Assembly: GCF_018687785.1 (NCBI RefSeq) | Contig: NZ_LTBL01000001.1 | Span: forward strand, 1,045,780-1,109,779 | Origin: Methanovulcanius yangii | Lineage (GTDB): Archaea; Halobacteriota; Methanomicrobia; Methanomicrobiales; Methanomicrobiaceae | Direction: 5' to 3' | DNA: 64,000 nt | In this document: in pieces, positions 35,681 to 45,641 of the stretch | Position numbering within the stretch: the first letter of the stretch is position 1 | Layout of the letters: every line of letters begins with the position of its first letter | Notes under the pieces: model-generated | What the model saw: only the letters and a program-made list of their open reading frames with translations | Databases searched by the model: none | Told to the model about the DNA's origin: nothing | Translations under genes and position numbers: made by a program

Positions 35681-35851
35681 TTGCTTTCCAGAGCCCCGAT
35701 ATGCCCCCTTCAGACGAAAAAAAGGCGGAAGCCACCATGCAGATAACCACAATTTACTCATTTTTCTCACCTACGCGCAGATCAGGCACAAAAAAATCAG
35801 CGCGGGTCATTCCCAAAGCGCATGGAAAACAAAGAAAATATTGGAAATATC

Positions 35852-36142
35852 TTACCTGCGCCGGGACGCAAGTTCATCCAGGACGTCCTCAAGCCTTACA
35901 TCCCCGGCGCGCAGGGAAAGAAGCAGATGGAAGATGAGATCCGCAGACTCCTCCACCTTACGCCCATAATCATCGTTCTTCATCGCAAGAATGAACTCCG
36001 TCGCCTCCTCACCTACCTTCTCAAGGGACTTGTCAATGCCCTTTCGGTGGGTCAGTATACTCACCACATACGACCCCTCGGGCATCTCTTCCATTCGCTC
36101 TCCGATGACATCCCACAACTCTTCCAGTACTTCACTTCTCAT
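35852..36142 (-). CDS. hisE: Phosphoribosyl-ATP pyrophosphatase HisE
   Basis: 96-residue enzyme of histidine synthesis that removes pyrophosphate from phosphoribosyl-ATP. The MazG-like helical motif is clear: KVGEEATEFILAMKN and KVEESADLIFHLLLSL supply the Glu/Asp metal ligands. SD GAGGTGC precedes ATG 36142. It overlaps the end of the nusA gene by 11 bases, so both form one operon. No other his genes besides the HisA-like paralogue are in the window. Confidence 0.95.
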   Translation of the reverse strand: MRSEVLEELWDVIGERMEEMPEGSYVVSILTHRKGIDKSLEKVGEEATEFILAMKNDDYGRKVEESADLIFHLLLSLRAGDVRLEDVLDELASRRR

Positions 36143-36581
36143 ATCGCACCTCTTCGACAGTCACATCCCTGATTTCCAGACCATAATATCGCTGGCAGAG
36201 GAGCCGGGCCTTTTCGATATTTGCCCCGCCTTTGCCTATGGCCACTCCCATATCTCCTCTCTTTTTCAGAACGATCTCAACGATACGGCTTTCTCCGTCG
36301 CATTCAACCCTTGCAATCTCAGCAGGCCACATGGCATGTGAGATCAGTTCCATGGGAGATATGCCCTCCTCGACCATTTCAATGCGTTTCCCCAGAGATT
36401 TCTGCAGCCGCTTGATATTTTCACCGTTTTTTCCGATTGCAATACCCATCTCACCCTTAGCTATGAGATAGATTATTCGTTCGAACGCATCATCAATGAT
36501 GCAGTCAACGGGCGAAATTCGGGTCAATTGCTGAAGTTCTTCAGTATATCGCCGTTCCTTAATGTCTGGAGCAGGGTGCAT
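36132..36581 (-). CDS. nusA: NusA-like KH-domain transcription factor
   Basis: Archaeal NusA-like protein with two KH RNA-binding domains; 149 residues from ATG 36581. The GxxG loops are GMAIGKNGENI-like (MGIAIGKNGENIKRLQ) and MGVAIGKGGANIEKA, one in each domain. An ATG at 36644 would add 21 residues; the inner start fits the family's compact length and has a CCGGA-type site nearby. In most archaea the gene sits near rpoA and ribosomal protein genes, so the pairing with hisE is less usual. Divergent from the DUF432-like gene. Confidence 0.85.
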   Translation of the reverse strand: MHPAPDIKERRYTEELQQLTRISPVDCIIDDAFERIIYLIAKGEMGIAIGKNGENIKRLQKSLGKRIEMVEEGISPMELISHAMWPAEIARVECDGESRIVEIVLKKRGDMGVAIGKGGANIEKARLLCQRYYGLEIRDVTVEEVRYEK

Positions 36582-36708
36582 TCCGGATTCGACATAGTGT
36601 TGTTTAGCATCAGTAATAACCCCTTGGCACCCTAGCGGACACATTCCAAACGATATGGCCGCCGCTTCCGGCGAACACTTTATATCTTTCATTTTTAATC
36701 TTAATGCA

Positions 36709-37425
36709 ATGTACGGCAAAAGGGACATTCCCTTCCGGTATGAAGACGAAACAGTCCTCCTCGAGGCATCCGAGGAGAAAGGTCTCCTCAAATACAGGCG
36801 GGTAACCAGCATGAAGGACTCATTTGAGAAGACCATCATCACCTCATCGGATGCCCGCATTGTCGTCAATCCTGTAGAACCGGTTAATCTACCAAAAAAG
36901 GTAACAAATTATCTGGAAATAGAATTCCCCCCGCTGGTGATGGCCCCCAATGATCAGCGGACCATCCATCTGACCTTCCCCCTGGAGATAGGAGTCATCG
37001 TCTTTGGCAACAAGGATATGAAGGCCATAGACATCTTTTCCTACTGCCCTCAGAAATATTCGCTCTACGGTCCGGCGGGAGGGGGGCTGATTACCAAATG
37101 GCACCGGAGTGACCTTTATCAGGATCTTCCCGTCACCGATCGTCTCTGTGAAGGGATCCTCAATCTGCGCATCCAGAACAAGACCAGCGAATGGCAGAAC
37201 GTCTCCCGGGTCGTCCTGGATGGATATGCAATGAAGATCTATTTCAGCAGCGAAGCAGTCAGAATGTTCGCACGGATGAAACTGATGACCTCCACCATTG
37301 CAGAAACCGAATTCCAGAGCGTTACCTCCCACCGCGATGTCCTCCAGAAATCGATCGAGCTGTATCACACGCTCAATATTCCCAAACTGAGCAGGGTATT
37401 TACCATGGAATGGGGGTTTGACTAA
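36709..37425 (+). CDS. DUF432-like archaeal protein
   Basis: 238-residue soluble archaeal protein that I place in DUF432, a family often encoded beside MscS channels; function unknown. Strand-rich, with blocks RDIPFRYEDETVLLE, VVNPVEPVNLPKK and HLTFPLEIGVIVFG. ATG 36709 lies about 27 bases after the TATA box CTTTATAT (36678-36685), and there is no ribosome-binding site, so the mRNA is probably leaderless; this supports ATG 36709 over the frame opening at 36655. The stop shares one base with the start of mscS. Confidence 0.8.
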   Translation: MYGKRDIPFRYEDETVLLEASEEKGLLKYRRVTSMKDSFEKTIITSSDARIVVNPVEPVNLPKKVTNYLEIEFPPLVMAPNDQRTIHLTFPLEIGVIVFGNKDMKAIDIFSYCPQKYSLYGPAGGGLITKWHRSDLYQDLPVTDRLCEGILNLRIQNKTSEWQNVSRVVLDGYAMKIYFSSEAVRMFARMKLMTSTIAETEFQSVTSHRDVLQKSIELYHTLNIPKLSRVFTMEWGFD

Positions 37426-38405
37426 TGTTCGAAATCAACAGCAGCGCCATTATGGAATCGACGTTCTATGGGTCGGTGACATTCGGACAGATCATCACAT
37501 TTTTTGCAGTCCTCATAATCGCCATCATCATCGCCAAGTTTGTGACCATTAATCTTGAACGGGGGCTCAAGGACAAGGTCAGCAAAAACCACCTGAACCT
37601 CGTCTCGAAGATATTTTACTACGCCATCATCGTAATCGGCCTCGTCATCGCACTTCCAAACCTTGATATCGACTTCTCCGGCCTCCTCGTTGCCGGAGGC
37701 GTGCTTGGTATCGTCATAGGATTTGCCGCCCAGAGCGTCGTTTCAAACCTCATTTCAGGAATATTTCTCATCTTCGAGCATCCCATCAAGATCGGTGACA
37801 ACGTCCTCATCGATGATGTCCATATCATTGTTGAGGACATCCGCATACTCTCAACCATCGGCAAGACCTTCGACGGCATCTATGTCCGTATCCCGAATGA
37901 AAAGGTCTTCACTACCAATATCGTCAACTATGTTGCCAATATCGCCCGTAGATTCGAGTATGACGTGGAAATCCGTTATGCCGATGATGCGGGGAAAGCA
38001 ATTGCCATCATCGAAGATCTCATTGATAAGGAACCATTCTGCCTGAAAAATCCGGGTTCATCGGTCTACGTCGATCAACTCGCATCCGACGGGGTCATGA
38101 TCAAGGTGCGGATGTGGGCACCTTCCGAGGTCTGGTGGGATGTGCGAACCACCATGCTCTGGCGCATCAAGGTTGCAATCGAGGCAGAAGGCATTGAAAT
38201 CCCGTTCCCGCAGCGGACCCTCTGGCTCCCCGAATTCCATGAACTGATGACCCGGGGGAGTCCGGCAAGAGAGAAGGGTCTCCCCCTGCAACAGGAATCC
38301 GACACCGGAGCACGTCCGGTCTCACCCCATGAAGTCCTTTCAGGAATGAAATTATTCAAAGATTCCACAGAAGGACAGGGATCTTCTCAAAACGGAAATA
38401 GCTAA
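37425..38405 (+). CDS. mscS: Small-conductance mechanosensitive channel, MscS family
   Basis: 326-residue channel that opens under membrane tension to release osmolytes. Three N-terminal membrane segments; the third, pore-lining helix runs GLLVAGGVLGIVIGFAAQSV with Gly/Ala spacing, followed by the beta-domain block LIDDVHIIVEDIRILSTIGKTF and a cytoplasmic cage. The C-terminal tail (about 40 residues) is polar and probably disordered. Its start overlaps the DUF432 stop by one base, so the two are co-expressed from the leaderless promoter. Confidence 0.95.
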   Translation: MFEINSSAIMESTFYGSVTFGQIITFFAVLIIAIIIAKFVTINLERGLKDKVSKNHLNLVSKIFYYAIIVIGLVIALPNLDIDFSGLLVAGGVLGIVIGFAAQSVVSNLISGIFLIFEHPIKIGDNVLIDDVHIIVEDIRILSTIGKTFDGIYVRIPNEKVFTTNIVNYVANIARRFEYDVEIRYADDAGKAIAIIEDLIDKEPFCLKNPGSSVYVDQLASDGVMIKVRMWAPSEVWWDVRTTMLWRIKVAIEAEGIEIPFPQRTLWLPEFHELMTRGSPAREKGLPLQQESDTGARPVSPHEVLSGMKLFKDSTEGQGSSQNGNS

Positions 38406-38410
38406 AAAAA

Positions 38411-38818
38411 TTATTCAATTTTTGGCAGGAGTATTTTCCTGCAGAGAATATCCATAATACCATGTTTTATTCCAAATCTGCTTTGCCCTGCATGGATGGG
38501 GGACTTTAGTTGAATCTCCGTTATCCTGTTTCCAAGAGCGATGACAACTTTGTCATCCATGAATTCAACCGAAGGTGCAGACATTTCCTCGGACGGTATT
38601 TCAAGGGTGATGTAGATGAACTCATCATCTTCAACCAGCTCATAGGGCAGACCCTCATCATAATCGTCCATCTGGAAAATCCGGGTATCCTCGCCCGTTC
38701 CGGTAATGATGGTGCAACCAACAAACCGTGCCGAATCATCAACCGGCAGGTTCCTGATTAACTCTTCCATCGCTTTTGCGAGTATTTTTGATACGTCGTC
38801 GTTGGGGTCATGTGCCAT
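38411..38818 (-). CDS. Hsp20 / alpha-crystallin-like protein
   Basis: 135 residues from ATG 38818. The second half reads like an alpha-crystallin domain: PYELVEDDEFIYITLEIP, SVEFMDDKVVIALG and RITEIQLKSPI, where the last strand is the usual place of GxL. The first half is a helical extension. Either a small heat-shock chaperone or an Hsp20-fold protein without chaperone function. It overlaps the preceding regulator gene by 11 bases, so regulator and product are co-expressed, a set-up typical of self-regulated stress genes. Confidence 0.75.
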   Translation of the reverse strand: MAHDPNDDVSKILAKAMEELIRNLPVDDSARFVGCTIITGTGEDTRIFQMDDYDEGLPYELVEDDEFIYITLEIPSEEMSAPSVEFMDDKVVIALGNRITEIQLKSPIHAGQSRFGIKHGIMDILCRKILLPKIE

Positions 38819-39425
38819 TTTTCTCACGCACCTTATAGAGTTGTCCGTTCCACGATACGATCCCCGCCGCAGTCAGGCGTGCAAGGGATTTAACCAGTTC
38901 GTCTCTGGAAATTCCTGTAATTTCCACAATTTCATCCACTGAGAGGGCACTACTGCAAAGAGCAGTTACCAGAGTAATCTCTGTCTCGCCGTCTAATATG
39001 TCTTTGCTAGTGGACACAAGATCAGCGATCGCTGCATCAATATCATGCTCGATATACTCGAGACTGCTCAGGTAATAATTTCTGGAGGCAAACAGGTTTT
39101 CAAGGAGTCGCACCGAACGGAAAAAGGCCGTTTCGGTCTCCGACCTGACCATTCCACCAAGAGTTTCGTCCTCCACATCGATTCTTACATTGATTTTTCT
39201 CGAGAGGTAGTAGTATTTCCTCCTCCTCTCATCCGTCCTCCAGAGAAGGACATTCTCGCGTTCCATATACTGGAGATGCTCCACTACGGCTTTTGGGCTG
39301 ATCTCCAGCCTCTCCGATATCTCAGTCACAAAGCATGGTTTTTCGCGCAGGAGTCCGATGATCCTTCTCCGGTTCCGGTTTCCAAGCACATCCAGAAGGC
39401 GGGATACCTCATCCCCTTCGATCAT
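38808..39425 (-). CDS. ArsR-type winged-helix regulator
   Basis: 205-residue DNA-binding regulator. The N-terminal winged helix (residues about 5-75: RIIGLLREKPCFVTEISERLEIS then KAVVEHLQYMERENVL and the wing LLWRTDERRRKYYYL) is ArsR-like. A middle helical region probably dimerises it, and the C-terminus has a second winged helix (SALSVDEIVEITGISRDELV). Two DNA-binding domains in one chain is the odd point. Co-translated with the Hsp20-like gene, so it likely controls that operon. ATG 39425 follows AT-rich sequence near 39440. Confidence 0.85.
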   Translation of the reverse strand: MIEGDEVSRLLDVLGNRNRRRIIGLLREKPCFVTEISERLEISPKAVVEHLQYMERENVLLWRTDERRRKYYYLSRKINVRIDVEDETLGGMVRSETETAFFRSVRLLENLFASRNYYLSSLEYIEHDIDAAIADLVSTSKDILDGETEITLVTALCSSALSVDEIVEITGISRDELVKSLARLTAAGIVSWNGQLYKVREKNGT

Positions 39426-39468
39426 ATTTACCCAAGGTAAGGGAGATGAAAAATAAAATAGTTACTGA

Positions 39469-40935
39469 TCAGTCAACCACCCGGTAGTTGGGTGCTTCAT
39501 CAGTGATCAGAATATTGTGCGGGTGACTTTCGGTATATCCGGCAGAGGTGATGCGGACGAACTGCCCCTGCACCTTGAGATCAGCGACGGTGGCAGAGCC
39601 CGTGTACCCCATTGCGGATTTCAGTCCGCCCACAAGCTGATAGAGGACTTCGGATACATTCCCGACATACGGGATTGCTCCTTCGACACCTTCGGGAACA
39701 AACTTTGTGCGCCCGATATCCTTCTTCTGGAAATACCGGTCGCTCGACTCACCACTGCTCATGACACCCAGCGATCCCATCCCACGGTACTGCTTGTACC
39801 TGCGCCCCTTCATGGCAATCAGCCGACCGGGCGATTCATCAGTGCCGGCAAGGAGACTTCCCACCATCACACAGTCGGCCCCGGCCGCGATTGCCTTTGC
39901 AATGTCACCGCTGTACCGAATACCTCCATCGGCAATGACCGGGACGTCGTATCCTGCAGCGACCTCGGCGACATTTGATATGGCTGTTATCTGTGGGACT
40001 CCGACACCTGCCACAATGCGTGTGGTGCAGATACTGCCGGGTCCGATACCTACCTTAATTGCGTCAATCTCTCCTGCATATTCCTCCGCACCTGCTGCTG
40101 TTGCGATGTTTCCGGCAATCACGTCTGCACTGACGCTGCCCTTGATGTCCTTGACCGCCTTCACCACATTCATGTTATGTGCATGGGCACAGTCCACTGC
40201 CAGGGCATCAGCCCCTGCCTCATCAAGGAGCATCGCACGTTCAAAGTCGAATGGACCGACTGCTGCGGCGACCCGCAGATTTCCATCCGCATCCCGGATG
40301 GCATTCGGGTTCCGGTGACGTTCGAGCAGATCCTGCATGGTGATGATCCCCATAAGGATGCCGTCTTCTCCGGTGACCGGGAGACGTTCGACCTTGTTTG
40401 CATACATCACCTCGAGGGCCTCTTCAAGAGAGACGCCATCGCCAACGGTGATGAGCTCCTTCGTCATCACATTTTCAATATTCTCGGTTGCACGCCTCTC
40501 CACAATCCCACGGAGATCGCGCCTGCTGACGATGCCGATGATCCTTTCTCCCTGCATTACCGGGACGCCACCGATATCATGGAACCGCATCATGCGATCC
40601 ACATCGGCAACCGTCGCGCCGGTCTGGACGGTCAGCACATCACGCTCAATGATATCTTCAGCCTGTTTTACGATCTTAATCTCTTCAGCCTCGCGGATTG
40701 CAGGCATATTCCGGTGGAGGATACCAATACTTCCCTCGCGGGCGAGGGCGATTGCCATTTTGGATTCGGTGACCGTATCCATCGCGGCCGAAATGATCGG
40801 GATATTCAGGGAGATATTGCGGGTAAACCGGGCACGAGTATCGGCTTCCGATGGTTCTACATATGATTCCGCCGGGACGAGAAGAACATCGTCGAACGTG
40901 AGTGCCGTCGGAACCTCCCACTTCTCACTGTACAT
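39469..40935 (-). CDS. guaB: IMP dehydrogenase
   Basis: 488-residue NAD-dependent enzyme turning IMP to XMP in GMP synthesis. Catalytic Cys303 lies in GIGPGSICTTRIV. Two CBS domains span about residues 95-205. The flap contains YRGMGSLGVM with the Arg-Tyr region nearby (DRYFQ). ATG 40935 has AGGTGAT ahead. It starts six bases after the mfnB stop, so both are one operon: a purine enzyme with a methanofuran enzyme. Confidence 0.97.
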   Translation of the reverse strand: MYSEKWEVPTALTFDDVLLVPAESYVEPSEADTRARFTRNISLNIPIISAAMDTVTESKMAIALAREGSIGILHRNMPAIREAEEIKIVKQAEDIIERDVLTVQTGATVADVDRMMRFHDIGGVPVMQGERIIGIVSRRDLRGIVERRATENIENVMTKELITVGDGVSLEEALEVMYANKVERLPVTGEDGILMGIITMQDLLERHRNPNAIRDADGNLRVAAAVGPFDFERAMLLDEAGADALAVDCAHAHNMNVVKAVKDIKGSVSADVIAGNIATAAGAEEYAGEIDAIKVGIGPGSICTTRIVAGVGVPQITAISNVAEVAAGYDVPVIADGGIRYSGDIAKAIAAGADCVMVGSLLAGTDESPGRLIAMKGRRYKQYRGMGSLGVMSSGESSDRYFQKKDIGRTKFVPEGVEGAIPYVGNVSEVLYQLVGGLKSAMGYTGSATVADLKVQGQFVRITSAGYTESHPHNILITDEAPNYRVVD

Positions 40936-40941
40936 TTGATA

Positions 40942-41628
40942 TCACCTGACCATTGCTATCGCTTTTTCAACGAGATCTTCACGGACGCGGTCGCTGCGAT
41001 CGCCGCCACAGACCATGCCCCGTACCCCGATGATCTCAGGGCCGATCTCCTTGAGAGGGGCAATGTCATCAAACTTGAGCGAACCGGCAAGTGCGGTCTT
41101 GATGTTCATGCTGCCGTTGGTGTCAGTAAACTCTCCCAGCGCAGAGATATCCATGAAATCAAAGAGGCCTTTTCCGTCCTTGATACCGGTATCGATCATC
41201 GCCACATCCGCACCAGCCTCTGCAGCAAGGGGGGCCATCTCCATCGGTGAGATCGTGTTCATCCTCTCATAGTCCGCATACGCGGCGATCACCACATTCT
41301 TTTCGGGGAACTGCCACTTGACAGCCTGAACGACGGCGCCAATCAGCTCGCCGGCCTTCTCAGCCCCATTAAAATTCAGGCCAACCTTGATGTAATCCGC
41401 ACCGGCGCAGGCGGCACCGTATGCAGACAGTGATGCTCCGCCCGGGAGATAGGCGTAATCCCCTATTGCAGCGCTCACGGGTTTATCGGTCATATCCTTG
41501 ATTGCCCGGATCACCCATGGAAAATTGGCACCCAACGAACCTTCGGAGGGTTTTTTCACGTCAATGATATCCGCAGCCAGTGCATATCGTGCTTCCTCAA
41601 CACTGGAGGGACTGACTAATAGTTCCAT
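40942..41628 (-). CDS. mfnB: (5-formylfuran-3-yl)methyl phosphate synthase MfnB
   Basis: Makes the furan ring precursor of methanofuran from two glyceraldehyde-3-phosphate molecules. 228-residue TIM-barrel enzyme; the Lys pair Lys25/Lys26 in DIIDVKKPSEGSLGANFPW is where the family forms its Schiff base. Other family blocks are YIKVGLNF, VIAAYADYERM and MIDTGIKDGKGLFDF. Divergent from a HisA-like gene across only 43 bases, so they may share regulation. Confidence 0.95.
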   Translation of the reverse strand: MELLVSPSSVEEARYALAADIIDVKKPSEGSLGANFPWVIRAIKDMTDKPVSAAIGDYAYLPGGASLSAYGAACAGADYIKVGLNFNGAEKAGELIGAVVQAVKWQFPEKNVVIAAYADYERMNTISPMEMAPLAAEAGADVAMIDTGIKDGKGLFDFMDISALGEFTDTNGSMNIKTALAGSLKFDDIAPLKEIGPEIIGVRGMVCGGDRSDRVREDLVEKAIAMVR

Positions 41629-41671
41629 ACTTATTTTTGGTGACTTCCCCTAATAGTGATTACGTTAGCAC

Positions 41672-42343
41672 ATGGATTTGATTCTTGCAATCGACCTGAA
41701 GGACGGGCAGGTCGTTCATGGAAAAGGAGGGCATCGACAGACGTATCGTCCTCTGGATTGGGCGTTTTCAGATACCGCTGAACCTGGTGGATTTCTGAAG
41801 GCGTACAGGCCGAAATATATTTATATCGCCGATCTCGACCGCATCGAAGGGACCGGGGACAATACCGACCTGATTTTCGCATGCGCGCACTCGGTGGAGC
41901 TTTGTTATGCCGACCGGGGCCTGACCTCCCCCGAAGAGGCGCTCAACACGGCCGGTATCGTCGATATCATCGGCACCGAGACGGCCGCCGCCACCCTCGC
42001 AGACTTTACATCCGGGTTTGTAAGCCTCGATATCAAAGACGGCCACGTCATCCCGTCAGGCGAAGACCCGACAACCTTTCTGAAAAAGCTCAATACAACC
42101 GCCATCGACGGGTGCATCATCCTCAATATCACATCCGTCGGTACCGGGGCGGGGGTGGATGCAGACGAAGCCGCACGGATGCGCGCAGCATATGACGGAA
42201 CGCTCATTTACGGTGGCGGCGTCGCAAGGCGAGACGACCTTTTCGCCCTCGCAGATGCGGGATATGACGGCGCCATCGTTGCAACGGCAGTTCATTCGGG
42301 AGAGATACCCCTCGAATGGGTACGGGAGGGGAAGATATGCTGA
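41672..42343 (+). CDS. HisA/HisF-related TIM-barrel protein of methanogens
   Basis: 223 residues. It begins like HisA (LILAIDLKDGQVVHGKGG) and keeps barrel phosphate-binding parts (IYGGGVARRDDL and GAIVATAVHSG), but active-site segments differ from true HisA, matching the archaeal HisA/HisF-related group of unknown function. Position back-to-back with mfnB suggests a role in methanofuran or another one-carbon cofactor; that is inference. Its end overlaps tmk by seven bases. Confidence 0.85.
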   Translation: MDLILAIDLKDGQVVHGKGGHRQTYRPLDWAFSDTAEPGGFLKAYRPKYIYIADLDRIEGTGDNTDLIFACAHSVELCYADRGLTSPEEALNTAGIVDIIGTETAAATLADFTSGFVSLDIKDGHVIPSGEDPTTFLKKLNTTAIDGCIILNITSVGTGAGVDADEAARMRAAYDGTLIYGGGVARRDDLFALADAGYDGAIVATAVHSGEIPLEWVREGKIC

Positions 42344-42939
42344 TAACGATAGAGGGTATCGACGGATGCGGCAAATCCACCCTGACAAAGGGTCTCGGGG
42401 ATGCGCTGGCCGACCTCTCTCCCCTCTTTACCCGTGAACCGGGTTCGACCTGGATTGGGGATCAGGTACGACGTGGCATCGCTGAAGAGATCGACCCCAT
42501 CGCAGAAGCCCTTCTCTTCGTCGCCGATCATGCGGCCCATCTGGCCGAGGTCATCCGCCCTGCCCTTGCAGAGAGTCGCCTCGTCATATCCGACCGGTAT
42601 TCCGACTCCCGCTATGCCTACCAGCAGGTGACACTGGCCCCGTACCTCCACGACCCCCTCCTATGGCTGCGCTCGGTCCACGGGAGCTGGACACGCCAAC
42701 CCGACCGTACCTACCTGTTGATCATCCCGGTTGAAGATGCGCTGGAGCGGCTCGACGGAAAGGATGGAAGGGAACACTTCGAACAGGGTGTGGTACTGGA
42801 GCAGGTGCAGAAGAACTACCTCCTGCTGGCAGAGGAAGACCCGCAGCGGTTCGTTCTTGTCGACGCACTGCAGGAAAAAGAGAAAATATGTTCTTTTATC
42901 GCCGGAGATATCAGGCAGCTTTTCCAATCGTCACAATGA
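42337..42939 (+). CDS. tmk: Thymidylate kinase
   Basis: 200-residue dTMP kinase for DNA synthesis. P-loop GIDGCGKST at residues 7-15 region, [12 protein letters not shown] as the DRx motif and [12 protein letters not shown] with a lid after it. ATG 42337 has GGGAGGGGA ahead and overlaps the previous stop. The 3' end overlaps the convergent valS gene by 29 bases, an unusually tight convergence. Confidence 0.94.
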   Translation: MLITIEGIDGCGKSTLTKGLGDALADLSPLFTREPGSTWIGDQVRRGIAEEIDPIAEALLFVADHAAHLAEVIRPALAESRLVISDRYSDSRYAYQQVTLAPYLHDPLLWLRSVHGSWTRQPDRTYLLIIPVEDALERLDGKDGREHFEQGVVLEQVQKNYLLLAEEDPQRFVLVDALQEKEKICSFIAGDIRQLFQSSQ

Positions 42940-45508
42940 TGCCACCGTCGAGGGTAAGCACCTCGACCTCTTCTCCTGCAACGGTATATCCATAGACCGG
43001 TGCAAAGGAACCCGTCGGGACGGGGATTTCTTCTCCGTTCACGGTTACCGTTGCCGGTGCCAGTACGAGGTATTCTTCCGGAAGTGCCCGGACGGCATCC
43101 ATGAAGCCCTTTGCCTTGCCGCGCAGGGTCGGGCCGATGACGGCCATGTTGAACTCGACATCGCGGACGACACGGGTGAGGTCCGGCTCGTCCGTGCTCC
43201 ATGCCACCGTCCCGTTCAGGGTCCGGGATGCATCACCCGCATCATCAACAGGGATTGGACTGTAGACCACGATGTCTCCCAGCGGTGCGTTGAGCGCCAT
43301 CCCTGCATCATGCTTGTAGCGCCGTATCTCCGATACAACATTTACAAGGAGGGAGCCGGCCTCGTCCGCCCCTGCGTCTGCATAGGAGACGACCGGCCAT
43401 GCCTGCGCATGAACGCTCTGTGTCCCCAGATGGTGGTAGACCTCTTCTGCAAAGAACGGCGTCATCGGTGCGAGCATCCGGCATATGGCATCAAGGGCGG
43501 TCCGCAGGGCGAAGATCGCACCCGCGCGTTCATCCCCGCCTTCATAGAGCCTGCCCTTGACCAGTTCGATATAGTTGTCGGCAAAGACCTCGCGGGCAAA
43601 TTCACGGATGCCACGGATGGCGCGATCGAACTGGTAACTCTCCATCGCAGCGGTGACGTCCTCGACGGTTCCCGTAAGGCGGGCAAGGAGCCACCGGTCG
43701 GCAAGGGCGGAAGGTCCGGTCGGTTCCGGTCCGTCGTACCGTTCCAGCTGGAGGAGGACGAACCGCGCGATGTTCCAGAGTTTCGTCTGGAACCTGGATG
43801 CCGCAATCACATCGTTCCACGAGAATATGATGTCCGAGCCGGTGGAGGCTCCAATCGCACTCCACTGGCGGAAGGCGTCTGCTCCGTAGTCGGCCAGGAT
43901 ATCCTCGGGAGGGATGATGTTGTTGCGGGACTTGCTCATCTTGAACCCGTCCTCGCCGAGCACCATGCCGTTGACGAGAATCTCGTTCCACGGCTTCTCG
44001 CCGGTGAGAGCGATCGACCGGAGGATGGTGTAGAAGGCCCATGTGCGGATGATGTCATGCCCCTGCGGACGTATCTGTGCCGGGAAGTGCGCCGGAATAT
44101 CCGTGCCGTCCCAGCCGCAGACGTTGAGGACCGATATCGAGGAGTCCATCCAGGTGTCGAGGACATCCGTTTCCCCGACAAATGACTCCGACCCGCACTT
44201 CGGGCACGTTTTCTTCGGCCGGTCCGTCGTCGGGTCGATGGGCAGTTCCTCTTCCTCCGGGACGGCCATCTCACCACAATTTTCACAGAACCAGACGGGG
44301 ATGGGCGTTGCAAAGATACGCTGACGCGAGATGCACCAGTCCCATTCCATCTGGGAAGCCCAGTTCTCCAGTCGCATATACATGTGCTCGGGAGACCAGC
44401 TGATCTGTTTTGCCGCGTCGATGATCTTATCGTTGTGAATCTTCACAAACCACTGCCGCTCCGAGAGGATCTCGATGGGTGTCTTACACCGCCAGCAGGC
44501 ACCAACACGCTGGTCCAGTTCCTCCTGGCGCAGCAGAATCCCCTGCTCCTTCATGTCCGCGAGGATGCGGGCGCGGCACTCCTTCGTATCCAGACCTTCA
44601 TAGGGGCGGGCGATGGCCGTCATCTTCCCCTGCATGTCGATGGCCTTTCTCAGTTCGAGATTGTGCTGTTTCCACCAGTGCACATCCTGCTTGTCGCCGA
44701 AGGTACAGATCATCACCGCACCACTACCGAATTCGGGATCCACGGCCGCATCCCTGATGACCGGGACATCATGGCCGAAGAGCGGGACCCGGAGGGTCTT
44801 TCCTTCCATTCCTGCATACCGCTCGTCCTCCGGATGAACAGCCACCGCAACACAGGCGGCAAGGAGTTCGGGCCGGGTCGTTGCGATCTCAACGCCATCA
44901 AAGTTGAAATAATTCAGGAAGGTCGTCCGGTCTTCATAGCTGACCTCGGCAAACGCGATTGCCGTTTCGCAGCGGGTACAGAAGTTGACCGGATGTTCGC
45001 TCTGGTAGATGTCACCGGCCTTAAGCATCCGCAAAAACGATATCTGCGTCTTGCGGTAGTACTCGGGCATCATCGTGATATATTCATTCGACCAGTCGAT
45101 GGAGAACCCGCAGCGGCGCATGGTCGCACGCATCTTCTCGATATTGCCGATGGTAAGCTCCCTGCACATCTCCCTGAACTGGTCACGCGGGACGTCATTT
45201 TTTGTAATCCCGTGCGTCTCCTCCACCTTGACCTCGGTGGGAAGACCATGGCAGTCCCATCCCTGCGGGAACATGACATTGTATCCGGACATCCGCTTAT
45301 AGCGGGCAAGAAAATCAATATAGCACCAGTTAAACCCGTTTCCGATGTGGAAATTGCCGGTCGGGTAGGGAGGCGGCGTATCGATGATAAACTGGGGTTT
45401 CGTGGACGCGGGATCAAAATAATTTGACTCGTCCTTCCATATCCCGAGCCACCGTTCCTCAACGGCATTTGCATCGTAGGTTTTCGGTATCTCCTCAGAT
45501 GGCGACAT
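42911..45508 (-). CDS. valS: Valyl-tRNA synthetase
   Basis: 865-residue class I enzyme charging tRNA-Val. The ATP-binding motif reads FHIGN (a usual HIGH variant) and the second signature is [10 protein letters not shown]1 editing-domain blocks with IATTRPELL are present, and the zinc-type cysteines CENCGEM / CPKCGSESF suggest a metal site in the insert. ATG 45508 was chosen because upstream codons lack family-like sequence. The large frames on the opposite strand here are shadows. Confidence 0.96.
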   Translation of the reverse strand: MSPSEEIPKTYDANAVEERWLGIWKDESNYFDPASTKPQFIIDTPPPYPTGNFHIGNGFNWCYIDFLARYKRMSGYNVMFPQGWDCHGLPTEVKVEETHGITKNDVPRDQFREMCRELTIGNIEKMRATMRRCGFSIDWSNEYITMMPEYYRKTQISFLRMLKAGDIYQSEHPVNFCTRCETAIAFAEVSYEDRTTFLNYFNFDGVEIATTRPELLAACVAVAVHPEDERYAGMEGKTLRVPLFGHDVPVIRDAAVDPEFGSGAVMICTFGDKQDVHWWKQHNLELRKAIDMQGKMTAIARPYEGLDTKECRARILADMKEQGILLRQEELDQRVGACWRCKTPIEILSERQWFVKIHNDKIIDAAKQISWSPEHMYMRLENWASQMEWDWCISRQRIFATPIPVWFCENCGEMAVPEEEELPIDPTTDRPKKTCPKCGSESFVGETDVLDTWMDSSISVLNVCGWDGTDIPAHFPAQIRPQGHDIIRTWAFYTILRSIALTGEKPWNEILVNGMVLGEDGFKMSKSRNNIIPPEDILADYGADAFRQWSAIGASTGSDIIFSWNDVIAASRFQTKLWNIARFVLLQLERYDGPEPTGPSALADRWLLARLTGTVEDVTAAMESYQFDRAIRGIREFAREVFADNYIELVKGRLYEGGDERAGAIFALRTALDAICRMLAPMTPFFAEEVYHHLGTQSVHAQAWPVVSYADAGADEAGSLLVNVVSEIRRYKHDAGMALNAPLGDIVVYSPIPVDDAGDASRTLNGTVAWSTDEPDLTRVVRDVEFNMAVIGPTLRGKAKGFMDAVRALPEEYLVLAPATVTVNGEEIPVPTGSFAPVYGYTVAGEEVEVLTLDGGIIVTIGKAA

Positions 45509-45641
45509 TTCGCAATTATTTGTATTTTTTCTCTGATATAGTGATCGCATGGAGAAAGACCCCGTGTTCACAGTTGATCCGTCCCTGATTCAACGAATCC
45601 CATCCATAAACGAGATAAACTGCGGACACAATTCTATAATA

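Noticed and set aside
44384-45427. 347-codon open frame opposite valS
   Set aside because: Shadow frame of a clear valyl-tRNA synthetase gene.
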